DNA of 55,628 nt from Candidatus Dormiibacterota bacterium (GTDB taxonomy: Bacteria; Chloroflexota; Dormibacteria; Aeolococcales; Aeolococcaceae): positions 38,769 to 94,396 of the forward strand of contig PKXZ01000020.1 of assembly GCA_003132525.1 (NCBI GenBank), written 5' to 3'. A program made the translations under genes and the position numbers. The notes under the pieces were generated by a model. The model was not told the DNA's origin and did not search any database. It worked only from the letters and a program-made list of their open reading frames with translations. Positions 27,062 through 35,158 of the stretch are shown here, piece after piece. Numbering within the stretch: the stretch's first letter is position 1; the number at the start of each line of letters is the position of its first letter.

Positions 27062-28116
27062 GGCTGCGGCCGTTCGAGCGAGCCGTCGGTGACCGGCTCT
27101 GCGACGAGGAAACGCACGTCGTTGTCGTAGAGCAGGCGCATGTCGGGGATGGCCCACGCGAGCATGGCCGCGCGCTCGATGCCCATACCGAACGCGAAGC
27201 CCGAGTAGCGCTCGGGGTCGATTCCGCCGTTGCGGAGGACCGCAGGATGCACCATGCCGCTCCCCAGCAGCTCGAGCCATCCGCTGTACTTGCACACGCT
27301 GCAGCCGGAGCCGTGGCAGACGACGCACTGCAGCTCCAGCTCCAGCGACGGCTCGGTGAAAGGGAAGTGGTGGGGACGCCACTGCAGGGCTGAGCCGGCA
27401 CCGAAGAACGAGCGAGCGAAGTACTCGAGGGTCCCTTTGAGGTCGCTCACCGCGATTCCCTCGTCGATGCAGAGGCCTTCGACCTGGTGGAACATCGGCA
27501 TGTGGGTCGCGTCGTGATCGCGCCGGTACGTCTTGCCGGGGACGATGACCCGCTGGGGCGCGCCGCGAATCAGCATGCTGCGGATCTGCACCGGCGAGGT
27601 GTGGGTCCGGAGCAACCGCCAGTCATCGATATAGAACGTGTCCTGCGAGTCGCGGGCCGGGTGGCCCGGGGGCTGGTTGACCAGGGTGAAGTTGTAGCGG
27701 TCGTATTCGACCTCCGGCCCCTCGACGGCCTCGAAGCCGAGCATCCCGAAGATCCGTCGCATCTCGCGGGCGGCAAGCGTCACCGGGCTCAGACGCCCGC
27801 GGCGCAACGGGGGCGCCGGGCGGGTGAGGTCGAGCGCCTCGGTCGCGAGGCTCTGCGCGCGAGCCGAGCGCTCGATGGCGCGCTGTCGCTCGTCGAGCGC
27901 GTCGCCGACCCGCTCGACGAGCTCGTTGACCATCTGGCCCATCTGGCGGCGGCCATCGGCGTCGGCGATCTTGCCGAGCCCTCGCCGGAAGGACGTCAGC
28001 TCGCCGTCACCCCGGCCGAGGTACCTGGTCCGCACCGCTTCGAGCGCGGTGAGGTCCGGCGCGGCGGCGACTGCCTCGAGAGCTTCGGCTGCCACGCTGT
28101 GGAGGTCGGCGGTCAC
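27058..28116 (-). CDS. pheS: Phenylalanyl-tRNA synthetase alpha subunit
   Basis: Catalytic subunit of PheRS. It is 352 aa: an N-terminal coiled coil (about 1-90), then the class II core with [12 protein letters not shown] (motif 2 region), [24 protein letters not shown] and motif 3 [16 protein letters not shown] with [13 protein letters not shown]. The start is GTG at 28116, overlapping the rplT stop by 4 nt. It belongs to the infC-rpmI-rplT-pheST transcript; no T-box leader is visible. Confidence 0.97.
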   Translation of the reverse strand: MTADLHSVAAEALEAVAAAPDLTALEAVRTRYLGRGDGELTSFRRGLGKIADADGRRQMGQMVNELVERVGDALDERQRAIERSARAQSLATEALDLTRPAPPLRRGRLSPVTLAAREMRRIFGMLGFEAVEGPEVEYDRYNFTLVNQPPGHPARDSQDTFYIDDWRLLRTHTSPVQIRSMLIRGAPQRVIVPGKTYRRDHDATHMPMFHQVEGLCIDEGIAVSDLKGTLEYFARSFFGAGSALQWRPHHFPFTEPSLELELQCVVCHGSGCSVCKYSGWLELLGSGMVHPAVLRNGGIDPERYSGFAFGMGIERAAMLAWAIPDMRLLYDNDVRFLVAEPVTDGSLERPQP

Positions 28117-28475
28117 GCCTTGGGGAGGGCGCCCCGGGCGACTTCGACGAGCTGCTGAAACGAGCCGGAGTCCTTGACCGCAATGTCGGCGAGCATCTTG
28201 CGATTCACCTCGACGCCCGCCTCCTTGAGCCCATGCATGAACTGGTTGTATGCGAGCCCGTTCTGGCGAGCCGCGGCGTTGATACGCGCGATCCAGAGGG
28301 TGCGCATGTCGCCCTTGCGCTGCTTGCGGTCGCGATACGCATAGGCGAGCGAATGCATGACCGCTTCATTGGCGTTCTTGTAGAGCCGGTGGCGGGCTCC
28401 CTGCATCCCCTCCGCCATCTCGAGGATCTTGCGGTGGCGAGCCTTGGCCGTCACCCCACGCTTCACTCTGGCCAT
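28113..28475 (-). CDS. rplT: 50S ribosomal protein L20
   Basis: Essential for early 50S assembly and, in several bacteria, a repressor of its own operon through the infC or rpmI leader. It is 120 aa and starts [19 protein letters not shown], typical of L20, followed by [22 protein letters not shown] and [20 protein letters not shown]. It lies 9 nt after rpmI with AGGAGG before the ATG. Confidence 0.98.
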   Translation of the reverse strand: MARVKRGVTAKARHRKILEMAEGMQGARHRLYKNANEAVMHSLAYAYRDRKQRKGDMRTLWIARINAAARQNGLAYNQFMHGLKEAGVEVNRKMLADIAVKDSGSFQQLVEVARGALPKA

Positions 28476-28484
28476 GTCGCCCTC

Positions 28485-28682
28485 CTAAAGATAGGGTGCG
28501 AGCCGGATCAGCTTGCGGCGATCCGATGCAGACACCTCGTGTTGCGTCCGGTACTGGCGCTTGCGCTTGGCGCTCTTGTGCTCGAGCATGTGCGAGCGAA
28601 ACGCCTTGCGCCGCATCACCTTTCCAGTCGAGGTCACGCGGAGCCGCTTGGCGGTTCCCTTATGGGTTCGTATCTTCGGCAT
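28485..28682 (-). CDS. rpmI: 50S ribosomal protein L35
   Basis: Small 50S protein of 65 aa starting MPKIRTHKGTAKRLRVTSTG, with the basic RSHMLEHKSAKRKRQYR segment. The ATG is at 28682, inside the 3' end of infC (23-nt overlap). The frame extends 11 codons further upstream, but the L35 start is unambiguous. Confidence 0.97.
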   Translation of the reverse strand: MPKIRTHKGTAKRLRVTSTGKVMRRKAFRSHMLEHKSAKRKRQYRTQHEVSASDRRKLIRLAPYL

Positions 28683-29316
28683 GGTCGTTGTTGCTCCCTG
28701 TTTCGGCGGCGGCATCGTCTTCTTCCGGAACGGTGACGCTCACCTCCACTTCCTGGGTTGGACGCCTCTCGTTGCTGTGCTGGTCGCCTTTCGCGTGCTT
28801 CTTGTTGAGCGGGCTCATGATCATGATCATGTTGCGGCCCTCCACGAGAGGGGTCCGCTCGATGATCGCCACCTCTTTCAGTTCCTCGGCCATCCGGTCG
28901 AGCAGCTTGCGCCCGTACTCCTGGTGGACCATCTCGCGTCCGCGGAACATGATCGTGAGCTTGACCTTGTCACCGTCATGAAGGAAGTGGCGAACCGACC
29001 CGAATTTGGTCTGGAAGTCATGCTCCGAGATCTTCGGACGCAGCTTCATCTCCTTGACGTTGATGGTGTTGTGCTCTTTGCGGCTTTCCTTCTCTTTCTT
29101 CAGGGCCTCGAACTTGAATCGTCCGTAGTCCATGAGACGGGCCACCGGCGGTTGGGCCTGGGGGGCTACCTCGACCAGGTCGAGTTCGCGCTGGGCTGCG
29201 AGCTCCCGTGCCTTCTCAATGGTGACGATTCCCAGCTGTTCGCCTGTGGTGTCGTCGAAGAGGCGGACGGAAGGGATGCGGATCTGGTCGTTAACCCTGA
29301 GCTCTCGGAATGCGAT
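28660..29316 (-). CDS. infC: Translation initiation factor IF-3, with probable ATC start
   Basis: Ensures start-codon and initiator-tRNA fidelity and keeps subunits apart. The conserved N-terminus (FRELRVNDQIRIPSVRLF) begins immediately after an ATC at 29316-29314 that lies 8 nt downstream of AAGGAGG. No ATG, GTG or TTG occurs between this point and an in-frame TAG further upstream. The first canonical start (GTG at 29145) would delete the whole N-terminal domain. With ATC the protein is 218 aa: N-domain, helical linker and C-domain, plus an acidic C-terminal tail. Rare infC starts (AUU in E. coli) allow IF-3 to repress its own synthesis; the same logic is inferred here. Confidence 0.93.
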   Translation of the reverse strand: MAFRELRVNDQIRIPSVRLFDDTTGEQLGIVTIEKARELAAQRELDLVEVAPQAQPPVARLMDYGRFKFEALKKEKESRKEHNTINVKEMKLRPKISEHDFQTKFGSVRHFLHDGDKVKLTIMFRGREMVHQEYGRKLLDRMAEELKEVAIIERTPLVEGRNMIMIMSPLNKKHAKGDQHSNERRPTQEVEVSVTVPEEDDAAAETGSNNDHAEDTNP

Positions 29317-29339
29317 CGGCGCGGCCTCCTTGTGGATAC

Positions 29340-29369
29340 AAAAAACTGGACAGCGGTTCCGCTATCCAG
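29340..29369 (-). terminator. Attenuator-like terminator in the infC leader
   Basis: The minus-strand transcript has CUGGAUAGCGG, an AA turn, CCGCUGUCCAG and UUUUUU (complement of 29369 down to 29340), an 11-bp stem with one G-U pair. The T-tract ends about 9 nt before the AAGGAGG of infC. An upstream UCCAG (in GGUCCAGCACCC) can pair with the CUGGA that opens the terminator stem, giving a competing 5-bp antiterminator. Leader attenuation controls infC operons in Firmicutes; here it is a structural inference, and it could also just end the thrS-tlyA transcript. Confidence 0.75.
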
Positions 29370-29464
29370 GGTTCGGGTGCTGGACCTTCAAGGCAAGCCC
29401 GGGAAGGTGAGGACCGTACCTGGCGGTCCTGCTTTGCGGCGCCTCGGACAGGCGTCGGGCGATG

Positions 29465-29492
29465 AATATAACACGGTCGCGGGAGGCCCAAA
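29465..29492 (-). promoter_or_regulatory. Candidate promoter of infC-rpmI-rplT-pheST
   Basis: A strong -10 TATATT (complement of 29465-29470) with a weak -35 TTTGGG 16 nt upstream (complement of 29487-29492) lies just inside the non-coding gap after tlyA. It would give a leader of about 140 nt containing the hairpin GGACCG/CGGTCC (29411-29429) and the attenuator. Confidence 0.45.
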
Positions 29493-29504
29493 CCTGCTGT
29501 GGTG

Positions 29505-30101
29505 TCATGGTGATCGACGGGCGTGGAGCAGGGCCTCGACAGCCCCTCGCCCACCGAGGACCGGCGAGGGCATCGTCCCGACGACGTTCCAGCCGGCCGC
29601 GGCGATGCCGGCGGCGGCGCGCTCGGTGGCCGCGTCGACGAGCGTCGGATCGGTGGGCGCCGTCGCCAGACGCAACTCGAACATCGGCTTCACCAATCCG
29701 ATCAGGTCGATGCCAGGCCCGAGCGTGATGCGATCGAGTTGGGCGACGGCGGCCGCGAGCGCGAGGTATGAGACGTCGACGGTGACCACCCCGATCGCGT
29801 CAGGCACGAGGCGTGAGTCCAGGGCAGCGACGTTGGTGGCCTCGAGGTTCACGACCCGCGGATCCTGACGTAGCGAGCCGAGCAGTTGACCGAAGCCGGC
29901 GTCGACCGCGTACACGCGCGACGCCCCCGATTCGAGCAGGACACGGGTGAACCCGCCGGCAGCGGCGCCGAGGTCGAGGCAGACCCGGCCCGACACCTGC
30001 ACGTTGAAGCCGGACAGTGCCGCGCGCAGCTTGGCCTCGCCCCGTAGCGGTGCATGGGTGGCGAGAAGGTCCGGCGCGCTGCGCGGCCGGGGCCGTCTCA
30101 C
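29505..30101 (-). CDS. TlyA-like rRNA 2'-O-methyltransferase without S4 domain
   Basis: SAM-dependent methyltransferase of the FtsJ/TlyA group; TlyA methylates the 2'-OH of rRNA cytidines. It is 198 aa. The RGEAKLRAALSGF segment corresponds to TlyA's RGGxKL motif, followed by CLDLGAAAGGFTRVLLESGA (SAM site), VYAVDAGFGQL, VTVDVSYLAL and LVKPMFEL. The N-terminal S4 RNA-binding domain of ordinary TlyA (about 60 residues) is missing. The ATG at 30101 overlaps the thrS stop (ATGA). The target cannot be read from the sequence. Confidence 0.85.
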   Translation of the reverse strand: MRRPRPRSAPDLLATHAPLRGEAKLRAALSGFNVQVSGRVCLDLGAAAGGFTRVLLESGASRVYAVDAGFGQLLGSLRQDPRVVNLEATNVAALDSRLVPDAIGVVTVDVSYLALAAAVAQLDRITLGPGIDLIGLVKPMFELRLATAPTDPTLVDAATERAAAGIAAAGWNVVGTMPSPVLGGRGAVEALLHARRSP

Positions 30102-31918
30102 TCGGGACGCCGCTCGCTCACCTCGGCGACCAGGCGATCGATCAGCGCGCCGGCCGAGATGTCCTCCTGGAGGTTGCGACGCACGTCGCGGACGCGAACA
30201 ACCCCGTCACCGCGCTCGACGTCGCGCTTGCCGATGACCACGACATACGGGATGCGTTTGAGCTCCGCATCGCGCACGCGCGCCTGCATACGCTCCCCGT
30301 GACGCTCGTCGACCGACGCGCGCAACCCACGCGTGCGCATGTCCGCCGCGAGACTCCCAATGGAGGCCATCACTTCCTCGCTGTCGTCCTGCACAGGGAC
30401 GATCGCGCACTGCACCGGCGCCAGCCACAACGGGAAGTGGCCCGCGTAGTGCTCGAGCAGGATGCCGAAGAAGCGCTCGATGGATCCGAAGAGTGCGCGA
30501 TGGATCATGATCGGCTGCTCTTCGGCGCCGGTGTCGTCGATGAAGTGCAGGTCGAAGCGCTGCGGAAACTGGAAGTCCACCTGGATCGTCGACATCTGCC
30601 AGGTCCGGCCGATCGCGTCGCGCGCCTGCACGGAGATCTTCGGTCCATAGAAGGCGCCTCCGCCCTCGTCGAGCACGAGCTCCAGGTTGCGGCCTTCGGC
30701 GGCCTGGCGCAGCGCGTTGGTGGCGACCTCCCACTCCTCAATCGCACCCACCGCCTTGTGCTCCGGCCGGGTCGACAGTTCCAGGTAGAAGTCGGTGAGG
30801 CCGAAGTCGCGGAGCAGGCCGAGTGTGAAATCGAGCAGTGAGATGAGCTCGCCCATCATCTGCTCGCGCGCGCAGAAGATGTGCGCGTCATCCATGGTGA
30901 GTCCGCGGACGCGGGTGAGCCCGTGGACCACGCCCGACTTCTCATAGCGATAGACGCTGCCGAACTCGAAGAGCCGTAAGGGCAACTCGCGATACGAGCG
31001 CGTCCTGCTCCGATAGATGAGGATGTGCATCGGGCAGTTCATCGGCTTGAGGTAGTACTTGGTGCCCTCGTCAAGCTCCATCGGCGGGAACATCCCTTCC
31101 GCGAACCACTCGAGGTGACCGGAGACCTTGAACAGGTCTTCCTTGGTGATGTGCGGTGTGTTCACGAACGAGTAGCCGGCTTCCTCGTGGCGCTGCCGCG
31201 AGTAGTCCTCCATGAGCTTGCGCACCAGGCCACCGTTGGGGTGGAACACCGGAAGGCCAGAGCCGATCTCGTCGGGGAAGGAGAACAGGTCGAGCTCTGC
31301 ACCGAGCCGGCGATGATCGCGCTTGCGCGCCTCCTCGAGGCGGTGCATGTACGCGTCGAGTTCTTCTTTGTTGAACCACGCGGTGCCATACACGCGCTGG
31401 AGCTGCTCGTTGCGCGCGTCGCCGCGCCAGTACACGCCGGCGACTCGCAGCACGCGGATCGCTTTCAGCCATCCGGTGTCGGGCACATGCGGACCGCGGC
31501 ACAGGTCGACGAAATCCCCTGTGCGATAGATACTGACGGTGGCGACGTCATCCGGCAGTCTCCCGATGATGTCGACCTTGAAGTCCTGATGCATGGCGGT
31601 GAAGAGGTCGATCGCCTGTTGGCGTGGCACCTCTTCCTGCACGAAGGGGATCTTCCTGGCGGCAAGCTCGCCCATGCGCGTCTCGATGCGTGGCAGGTCG
31701 TCGTCGACGAAGTGCCGGCCCTCGGGCAGACGGAAGTTGTAGAAGAAGCCGTCTTCGATCGCCGGGCCGACGTCGTACTGCGCACCCGGAAAGAGATCGA
31801 CCACCGCGGCCGCCATCAGGTGGGCGGCGCTGTGCCGAAGGATCTCGAGTGTCGGCTCTGGCGGCGCCGGAAGCGGCGCGCCTGCTTCCGCGGCGTCGTC
31901 GACGATCTCGTCAGGCAT
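30098..31918 (-). CDS. thrS: Threonyl-tRNA synthetase lacking the TGS domain
   Basis: Charges tRNA-Thr. It is 606 aa: the N-terminal editing domain starts early (LRHSAAHLMAAAVVDLFPG at about residues 28-46, an HxxxH site), followed by the class II core with KPMNCPMHILIYR (zinc cysteine), RVRGLTMDDAHIFC and the C-terminal anticodon-binding domain (APVQCAIVPVQD to the end). The TGS domain that usually precedes editing in bacterial ThrRS is absent; only about 25 acidic residues stand before it. ATG at 31918. No T-box is visible upstream. Confidence 0.96.
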   Translation of the reverse strand: MPDEIVDDAAEAGAPLPAPPEPTLEILRHSAAHLMAAAVVDLFPGAQYDVGPAIEDGFFYNFRLPEGRHFVDDDLPRIETRMGELAARKIPFVQEEVPRQQAIDLFTAMHQDFKVDIIGRLPDDVATVSIYRTGDFVDLCRGPHVPDTGWLKAIRVLRVAGVYWRGDARNEQLQRVYGTAWFNKEELDAYMHRLEEARKRDHRRLGAELDLFSFPDEIGSGLPVFHPNGGLVRKLMEDYSRQRHEEAGYSFVNTPHITKEDLFKVSGHLEWFAEGMFPPMELDEGTKYYLKPMNCPMHILIYRSRTRSYRELPLRLFEFGSVYRYEKSGVVHGLTRVRGLTMDDAHIFCAREQMMGELISLLDFTLGLLRDFGLTDFYLELSTRPEHKAVGAIEEWEVATNALRQAAEGRNLELVLDEGGGAFYGPKISVQARDAIGRTWQMSTIQVDFQFPQRFDLHFIDDTGAEEQPIMIHRALFGSIERFFGILLEHYAGHFPLWLAPVQCAIVPVQDDSEEVMASIGSLAADMRTRGLRASVDERHGERMQARVRDAELKRIPYVVVIGKRDVERGDGVVRVRDVRRNLQEDISAGALIDRLVAEVSERRPE

Positions 31919-31974
31919 GGGACGCCGATTCTACGCAGTCCGCCCCGCGCGCTCGACGTTCTCTGGCGACGCGC

Positions 31975-32274
31975 TCAGCCGGTGAGGCGCGACATGCCAG
32001 AGGGGACGTCCTCGCGTGCCTGGCACAACTGGCTCAGCTGCGCCTCGGGATCAAAGCCGGTTGGTTGGAAGTCGAAGCGAAGTTGACGCAACATCGGGAT
32101 GGGGCGCGCCGCCGCGCGACGTGCTTGGTTGCGCAGACGTTCGTGACGCGCCGGATCGATCGAGCAACACTTGATGCTGCAGTACTTCGCTGTGGGCTTG
32201 TGGACAGGCTCGCCACATCCAACCCGTGCGCAGATCCGGCGAGGCATGGTGGTTCGCTGTGAATGCCTCGACAT
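31975..32274 (-). CDS. Small zinc-finger-like hypothetical protein
   Basis: A 99-aa protein with a likely treble-clef or zinc-ribbon head: CARVGCGEPVHKPTAKYCSIKC supplies C-x4-C and C-x3-C pairs, followed by a basic helix (RHERLRNQARRAAARP). The ATG at 32274 has GGAGG 5 nt upstream. A TTGACA/TACACT pair with a long 19-nt spacer lies just ahead and may be its promoter. Similar cysteine patterns occur in actinobacterial hypothetical proteins. Nucleic-acid binding is possible but not shown. It ends 56 nt upstream of thrS. Confidence 0.6.
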   Translation of the reverse strand: MSRHSQRTTMPRRICARVGCGEPVHKPTAKYCSIKCCSIDPARHERLRNQARRAAARPIPMLRQLRFDFQPTGFDPEAQLSQLCQAREDVPSGMSRLTG

Positions 32275-32454
32275 GCCCACCTCCGATGTCACTCGCGGAG
32301 TGTACGCCGTCACCATGACCCCCTGTCAACCATCCGACGGCGCGGTGATTGCAACGTGCGCACGACGCGTTTGACACGCACATGCCTGTGAACAATGTGG
32401 ACAACCGCGCTCGTTGTATGTGCAGTAAGGGACATGCCTGTGCGCAACTTCTGT

Positions 32455-32471
32455 CGCGTCTGACAGACGCG
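32455..32471. repeat. Perfect 8-bp inverted repeat
   Basis: CGCGTCTG-A-CAGACGCG: two 8-bp arms with a 1-nt spacer in the non-coding stretch between the zinc-finger gene and the HIT remnant. No T-tract follows, so it looks more like a dimeric regulator site or cruciform than a terminator. The surrounding 32275-32552 has no gene; ACATGCCTGTG occurs twice in it (near 32382 and 32431). Confidence 0.4.
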
Positions 32472-32552
32472 CGGAGCGCCGCCCGTCCGTTTGAGAGTGG
32501 CGGGTGTCAACCTGGTTGCTGTAACGAGTGTGTGACTGCTCGCGGAGTGATC

Positions 32553-32804
32553 TCAATCGCCGAGCGCGTCGTTCAGACGAGCCGCGATGCGCAGCGCAAA
32601 CGCGTCCATCTCGGCGTCGGGTACCCACTCATCGGCAGGGCGCTTGAGCAACTCGAAGACGGGGGTGCCACGGAGCACAACATCCGGTGGGCGAGCGACG
32701 ACATGCACATGCACATGTTCGAAGCGTTCGAGCTCCGCGAGGAACATGACGTACGCCTTCGCGGACTCGGCGTTGCGCTCACACGAGTTAGCAAACGGCG
32801 TCGG
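32553..32804 (-). pseudogene. Truncated HIT-family hydrolase
   Basis: The minus frame from about 32790 to 32553 encodes NAESAKAYVMFLAELERFEHVHVHVVARPPD and continues to a normal-looking end. The HxHxH of HIT-family (Ap4A hydrolase/FHIT-type) nucleotide hydrolases is intact in EHVHVHVVARP. The N-terminal half of such proteins (about 70 residues) is missing: an in-frame TGA stands just upstream (about 32805) and no matching sequence was found in the other frames. A functional short protein of 64 aa from the ATG at 32747 is possible but would lack the substrate-binding half. Confidence 0.6.
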
Positions 32805-32934
32805 TCAGCGCTGCTTTCTCTTCTGGTGACACGGGTCACAGAGTATGGCGGCGCGACGCCGCGCGAACAAACCCGGGGTGCAGTCCCTGCCCACACCGAT
32901 CGCGGGCAGGGGCTGTCCGGCGTGCGTGCCGCGG

Positions 32935-33480
32935 CTAGCGAGTGGCGCCGTCGCCGGCGGGGGCAGTCGCGCCGGTGAGCTCGCGGTCCGCCACGACTTC
33001 GTCCAGACGACCGGTGGCCACGTCGTACACGAAGCCGCGGATGCTGTCACGGTACGGGATGAATGGGCTCGCCTTGATGCGAGCGATCGACTGGCGCACA
33101 TCGTCCGCGGCGTCAGGGAACGCCTCGAGCGAGAACGGCGGTCGGATGCCCGTGTCCTCCGTGATCTGCGCCTTCACCGCGTCGTCAGTGAACGTCACCA
33201 TGCCGCAGTCACTGTGATGGATGAGGATGATCTCCTTGGTTCCGAGCAGACGCTGCGAGATCACCAGTGATCGGATGGCGTCATCGGTCACGACACCACC
33301 GGCGTTGCGAATGATGTGCGCGTCACCCACCTCGAGACCGAGGATCGCGCTGACGTGCAACCGCGCGTCCATGCACGCGATGACCGCGACACCGCGTCCC
33401 GGAGGTAGTGGTGTGTCCCCCTTGTTGAAGGCGGCCGCGTAGCGCTCGTTGTTCTTGAGCAGTTCATCGGTGGCAGACAT
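32935..33480 (-). CDS. Beta-carbonic anhydrase
   Basis: Interconverts CO2 and bicarbonate. From the ATG at 33480 (GAGG 6 nt upstream) the protein is 181 aa. Zinc ligands and the catalytic dyad are visible: ACMDARL (C36, D38, R40) and IHHSDCGMV (H88, C91), the spacing of short actinobacterial beta-CAs such as Rv1284. The frame extends 13 codons further up, but the later start has the better ribosome binding site. It stands alone on the minus strand. Confidence 0.92.
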   Translation of the reverse strand: MSATDELLKNNERYAAAFNKGDTPLPPGRGVAVIACMDARLHVSAILGLEVGDAHIIRNAGGVVTDDAIRSLVISQRLLGTKEIILIHHSDCGMVTFTDDAVKAQITEDTGIRPPFSLEAFPDAADDVRQSIARIKASPFIPYRDSIRGFVYDVATGRLDEVVADRELTGATAPAGDGATR

Positions 33481-33789
33481 GACATACCTCACAAATTGAT
33501 CACGGTTACTTATGTACACGGTCGGGGTGCTCCCGCACGAACGAGCGGGAACTAGAGGGTCGCCGGCTACTGACTACAGATGGCCGAGCCGCAACAGCCG
33601 TGGTCGAGCCACCGGCAGCGCGTCAATCCGAGAGCCACGGTGCCCATCGCAACGATGGTAAAGAATTCCGACCAGAATGGTCAAGTTTCTCGGGCAGTCG
33701 GAGCTGAGCCCGCGACGGTGGACTTGCCGCTCTCCGTCGCCTGAGCCCGGCTGCCGACATCCGCCGCTGAGAAGCCGCAGAGTCGCGCG
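33481..33789. other. Intergenic region without a gene
   Basis: About 300 nt between the divergent carbonic anhydrase and MFS genes. The first part is relatively AT-rich (aattgatcacggttacttat) and must hold the carbonic anhydrase promoter. A small dyad GACCA-GAA-TGGTC lies near 33670. No credible reading frame or RNA structure was recognised. Confidence 0.5.
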
Positions 33790-35115
33790 GTGCCCGACGA
33801 ACCACAGCCGCATACGCGCGCAACACCGGATCCGCAGATGGAGACGGTTCCGGCCGGCGATTCCGCCGCCGAGCAGCGTTCGACGCTGCGACGACACCTG
33901 ACGTCGTTCGCCGTCGACGTCAGTCCACTTCGCGAGTCGCGAGAGTTCCGGCTGCTCTTCATCGGTCAGGGTGTGTCGTTCGCGGGCAGCATGATCACCT
34001 ACGTCGCCGTCCCGTTCCAGGTGTACGCGCTGACCCGGTCGTCACTCGTGGTGGGTCTGGTCAGCCTGGCCGAGCTGATCCCGATCCTGCTGATGTCGTT
34101 CGTCGGGGGCGCGCTCGCGGATGCCGTCGATCGGCGCCGCATGGTGCGCATGACCCAGGTCAGCGCGTGCGTCGTCGTCGTTGTCCTGGTTGTCAATGCC
34201 GCGCTGCCGCATCCCCAACTCTGGGTGCTGTTCGTCGCGGTTATCGCGGCGGCCGGCGTCGACGCCCTGGAGCGACCGTCGCTGGACGCGCTCGTTCCCC
34301 GCATCGTCGCTCGCGACAGGCTCACAGCCGCGGCGGCGCTGGAGTCGCTCCGAGGCAACCTCGGCCAGGTGCTCGGGCCGCCACTCGCCGGCATCCTCAT
34401 CGCGGCTGTTGGATTGCCCGCGACCTACGGCGTTGATGTGGCGACGTTTCTGGTCGCGACGGTGGCGCTGACGCTGATGCGGGCCGTGCCTCCCGCGCCG
34501 GACGCCGAGGGGGTCAACCTCCGAGCGGCGCTCGCCGGACTGCGCTACGCGAAGAGCCGCCCGGACCTGCTCGGCTCGTACCTGGTGGACATCAACGCGA
34601 TGTTCTTCGGGATGCCCATGGCGCTGTTTCCGCAGATCGCGTCGGGGCTGGGCGGTCCGGCCGTGCTGGGCCTCCTGTACACGGCGCCGTCGGTGGGCTC
34701 GCTGCTCGCGACCGTTACCAGCGGGTGGACGCGATCGGTGCGTCACCATGGGCGTGCGATCGCGTTCGCGGCCGCGAGCTGGGGGATCGCGATTGTTGCG
34801 TTTGGCTTTGCACCCTCACTGTGGGTTGCGCTGCTCGCGCTTGCCGCCGCCGGTGCGGCCGACATGATCAGCGGGCTGTTTCGCTCGACGCTGTGGAACC
34901 AGACGATTCCGGACGCGATGCGCGGCCGTCTCGCCGGCATCGAGATGATCAGCTACACGTCGGGACCGGCGATGGGCAACCTCGAGGCTGGGATCGTTGG
35001 ATCGCTCGCGGGGGTTCGAGCGTCGGTCGTGAGCGGTGGCATCCTGTGTGTCGCCGGGACGGCAGTGCTGAGCGCCTTGCTCCCCCAGCTCTGGAAATAC
35101 CGGTCTGCACCATGA
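33790..35115 (+). CDS. MFS transporter (EntS-like efflux family)
   Basis: Proton-driven exporter with about 12 membrane helices. It has 441 aa from GTG at 33790; an ATG at 33838 would remove 16 poorly conserved residues and is an equally good start. The first helix pair follows FRLLFIGQGVSFAGSMITYVA; the loop 2-3 motif ALADAVDRRRMVR is typical of the EntS/enterobactin-exporter group. No regulator is adjacent. The substrate is unknown; the amidohydrolase 43 nt downstream may be cotranscribed. Confidence 0.85.
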   Translation: MPDEPQPHTRATPDPQMETVPAGDSAAEQRSTLRRHLTSFAVDVSPLRESREFRLLFIGQGVSFAGSMITYVAVPFQVYALTRSSLVVGLVSLAELIPILLMSFVGGALADAVDRRRMVRMTQVSACVVVVVLVVNAALPHPQLWVLFVAVIAAAGVDALERPSLDALVPRIVARDRLTAAAALESLRGNLGQVLGPPLAGILIAAVGLPATYGVDVATFLVATVALTLMRAVPPAPDAEGVNLRAALAGLRYAKSRPDLLGSYLVDINAMFFGMPMALFPQIASGLGGPAVLGLLYTAPSVGSLLATVTSGWTRSVRHHGRAIAFAAASWGIAIVAFGFAPSLWVALLALAAAGAADMISGLFRSTLWNQTIPDAMRGRLAGIEMISYTSGPAMGNLEAGIVGSLAGVRASVVSGGILCVAGTAVLSALLPQLWKYRSAP

Positions 35116-35158
35116 GAACGCACGCTGCGCCCTGGCCCGTCGTCGTGAGCGCCGCGCG

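Noticed and set aside
27058-31974. T-box riboswitches before pheS or thrS
   Set aside because: No T-box sequence or specifier structure was seen; pheST is inside the infC operon.
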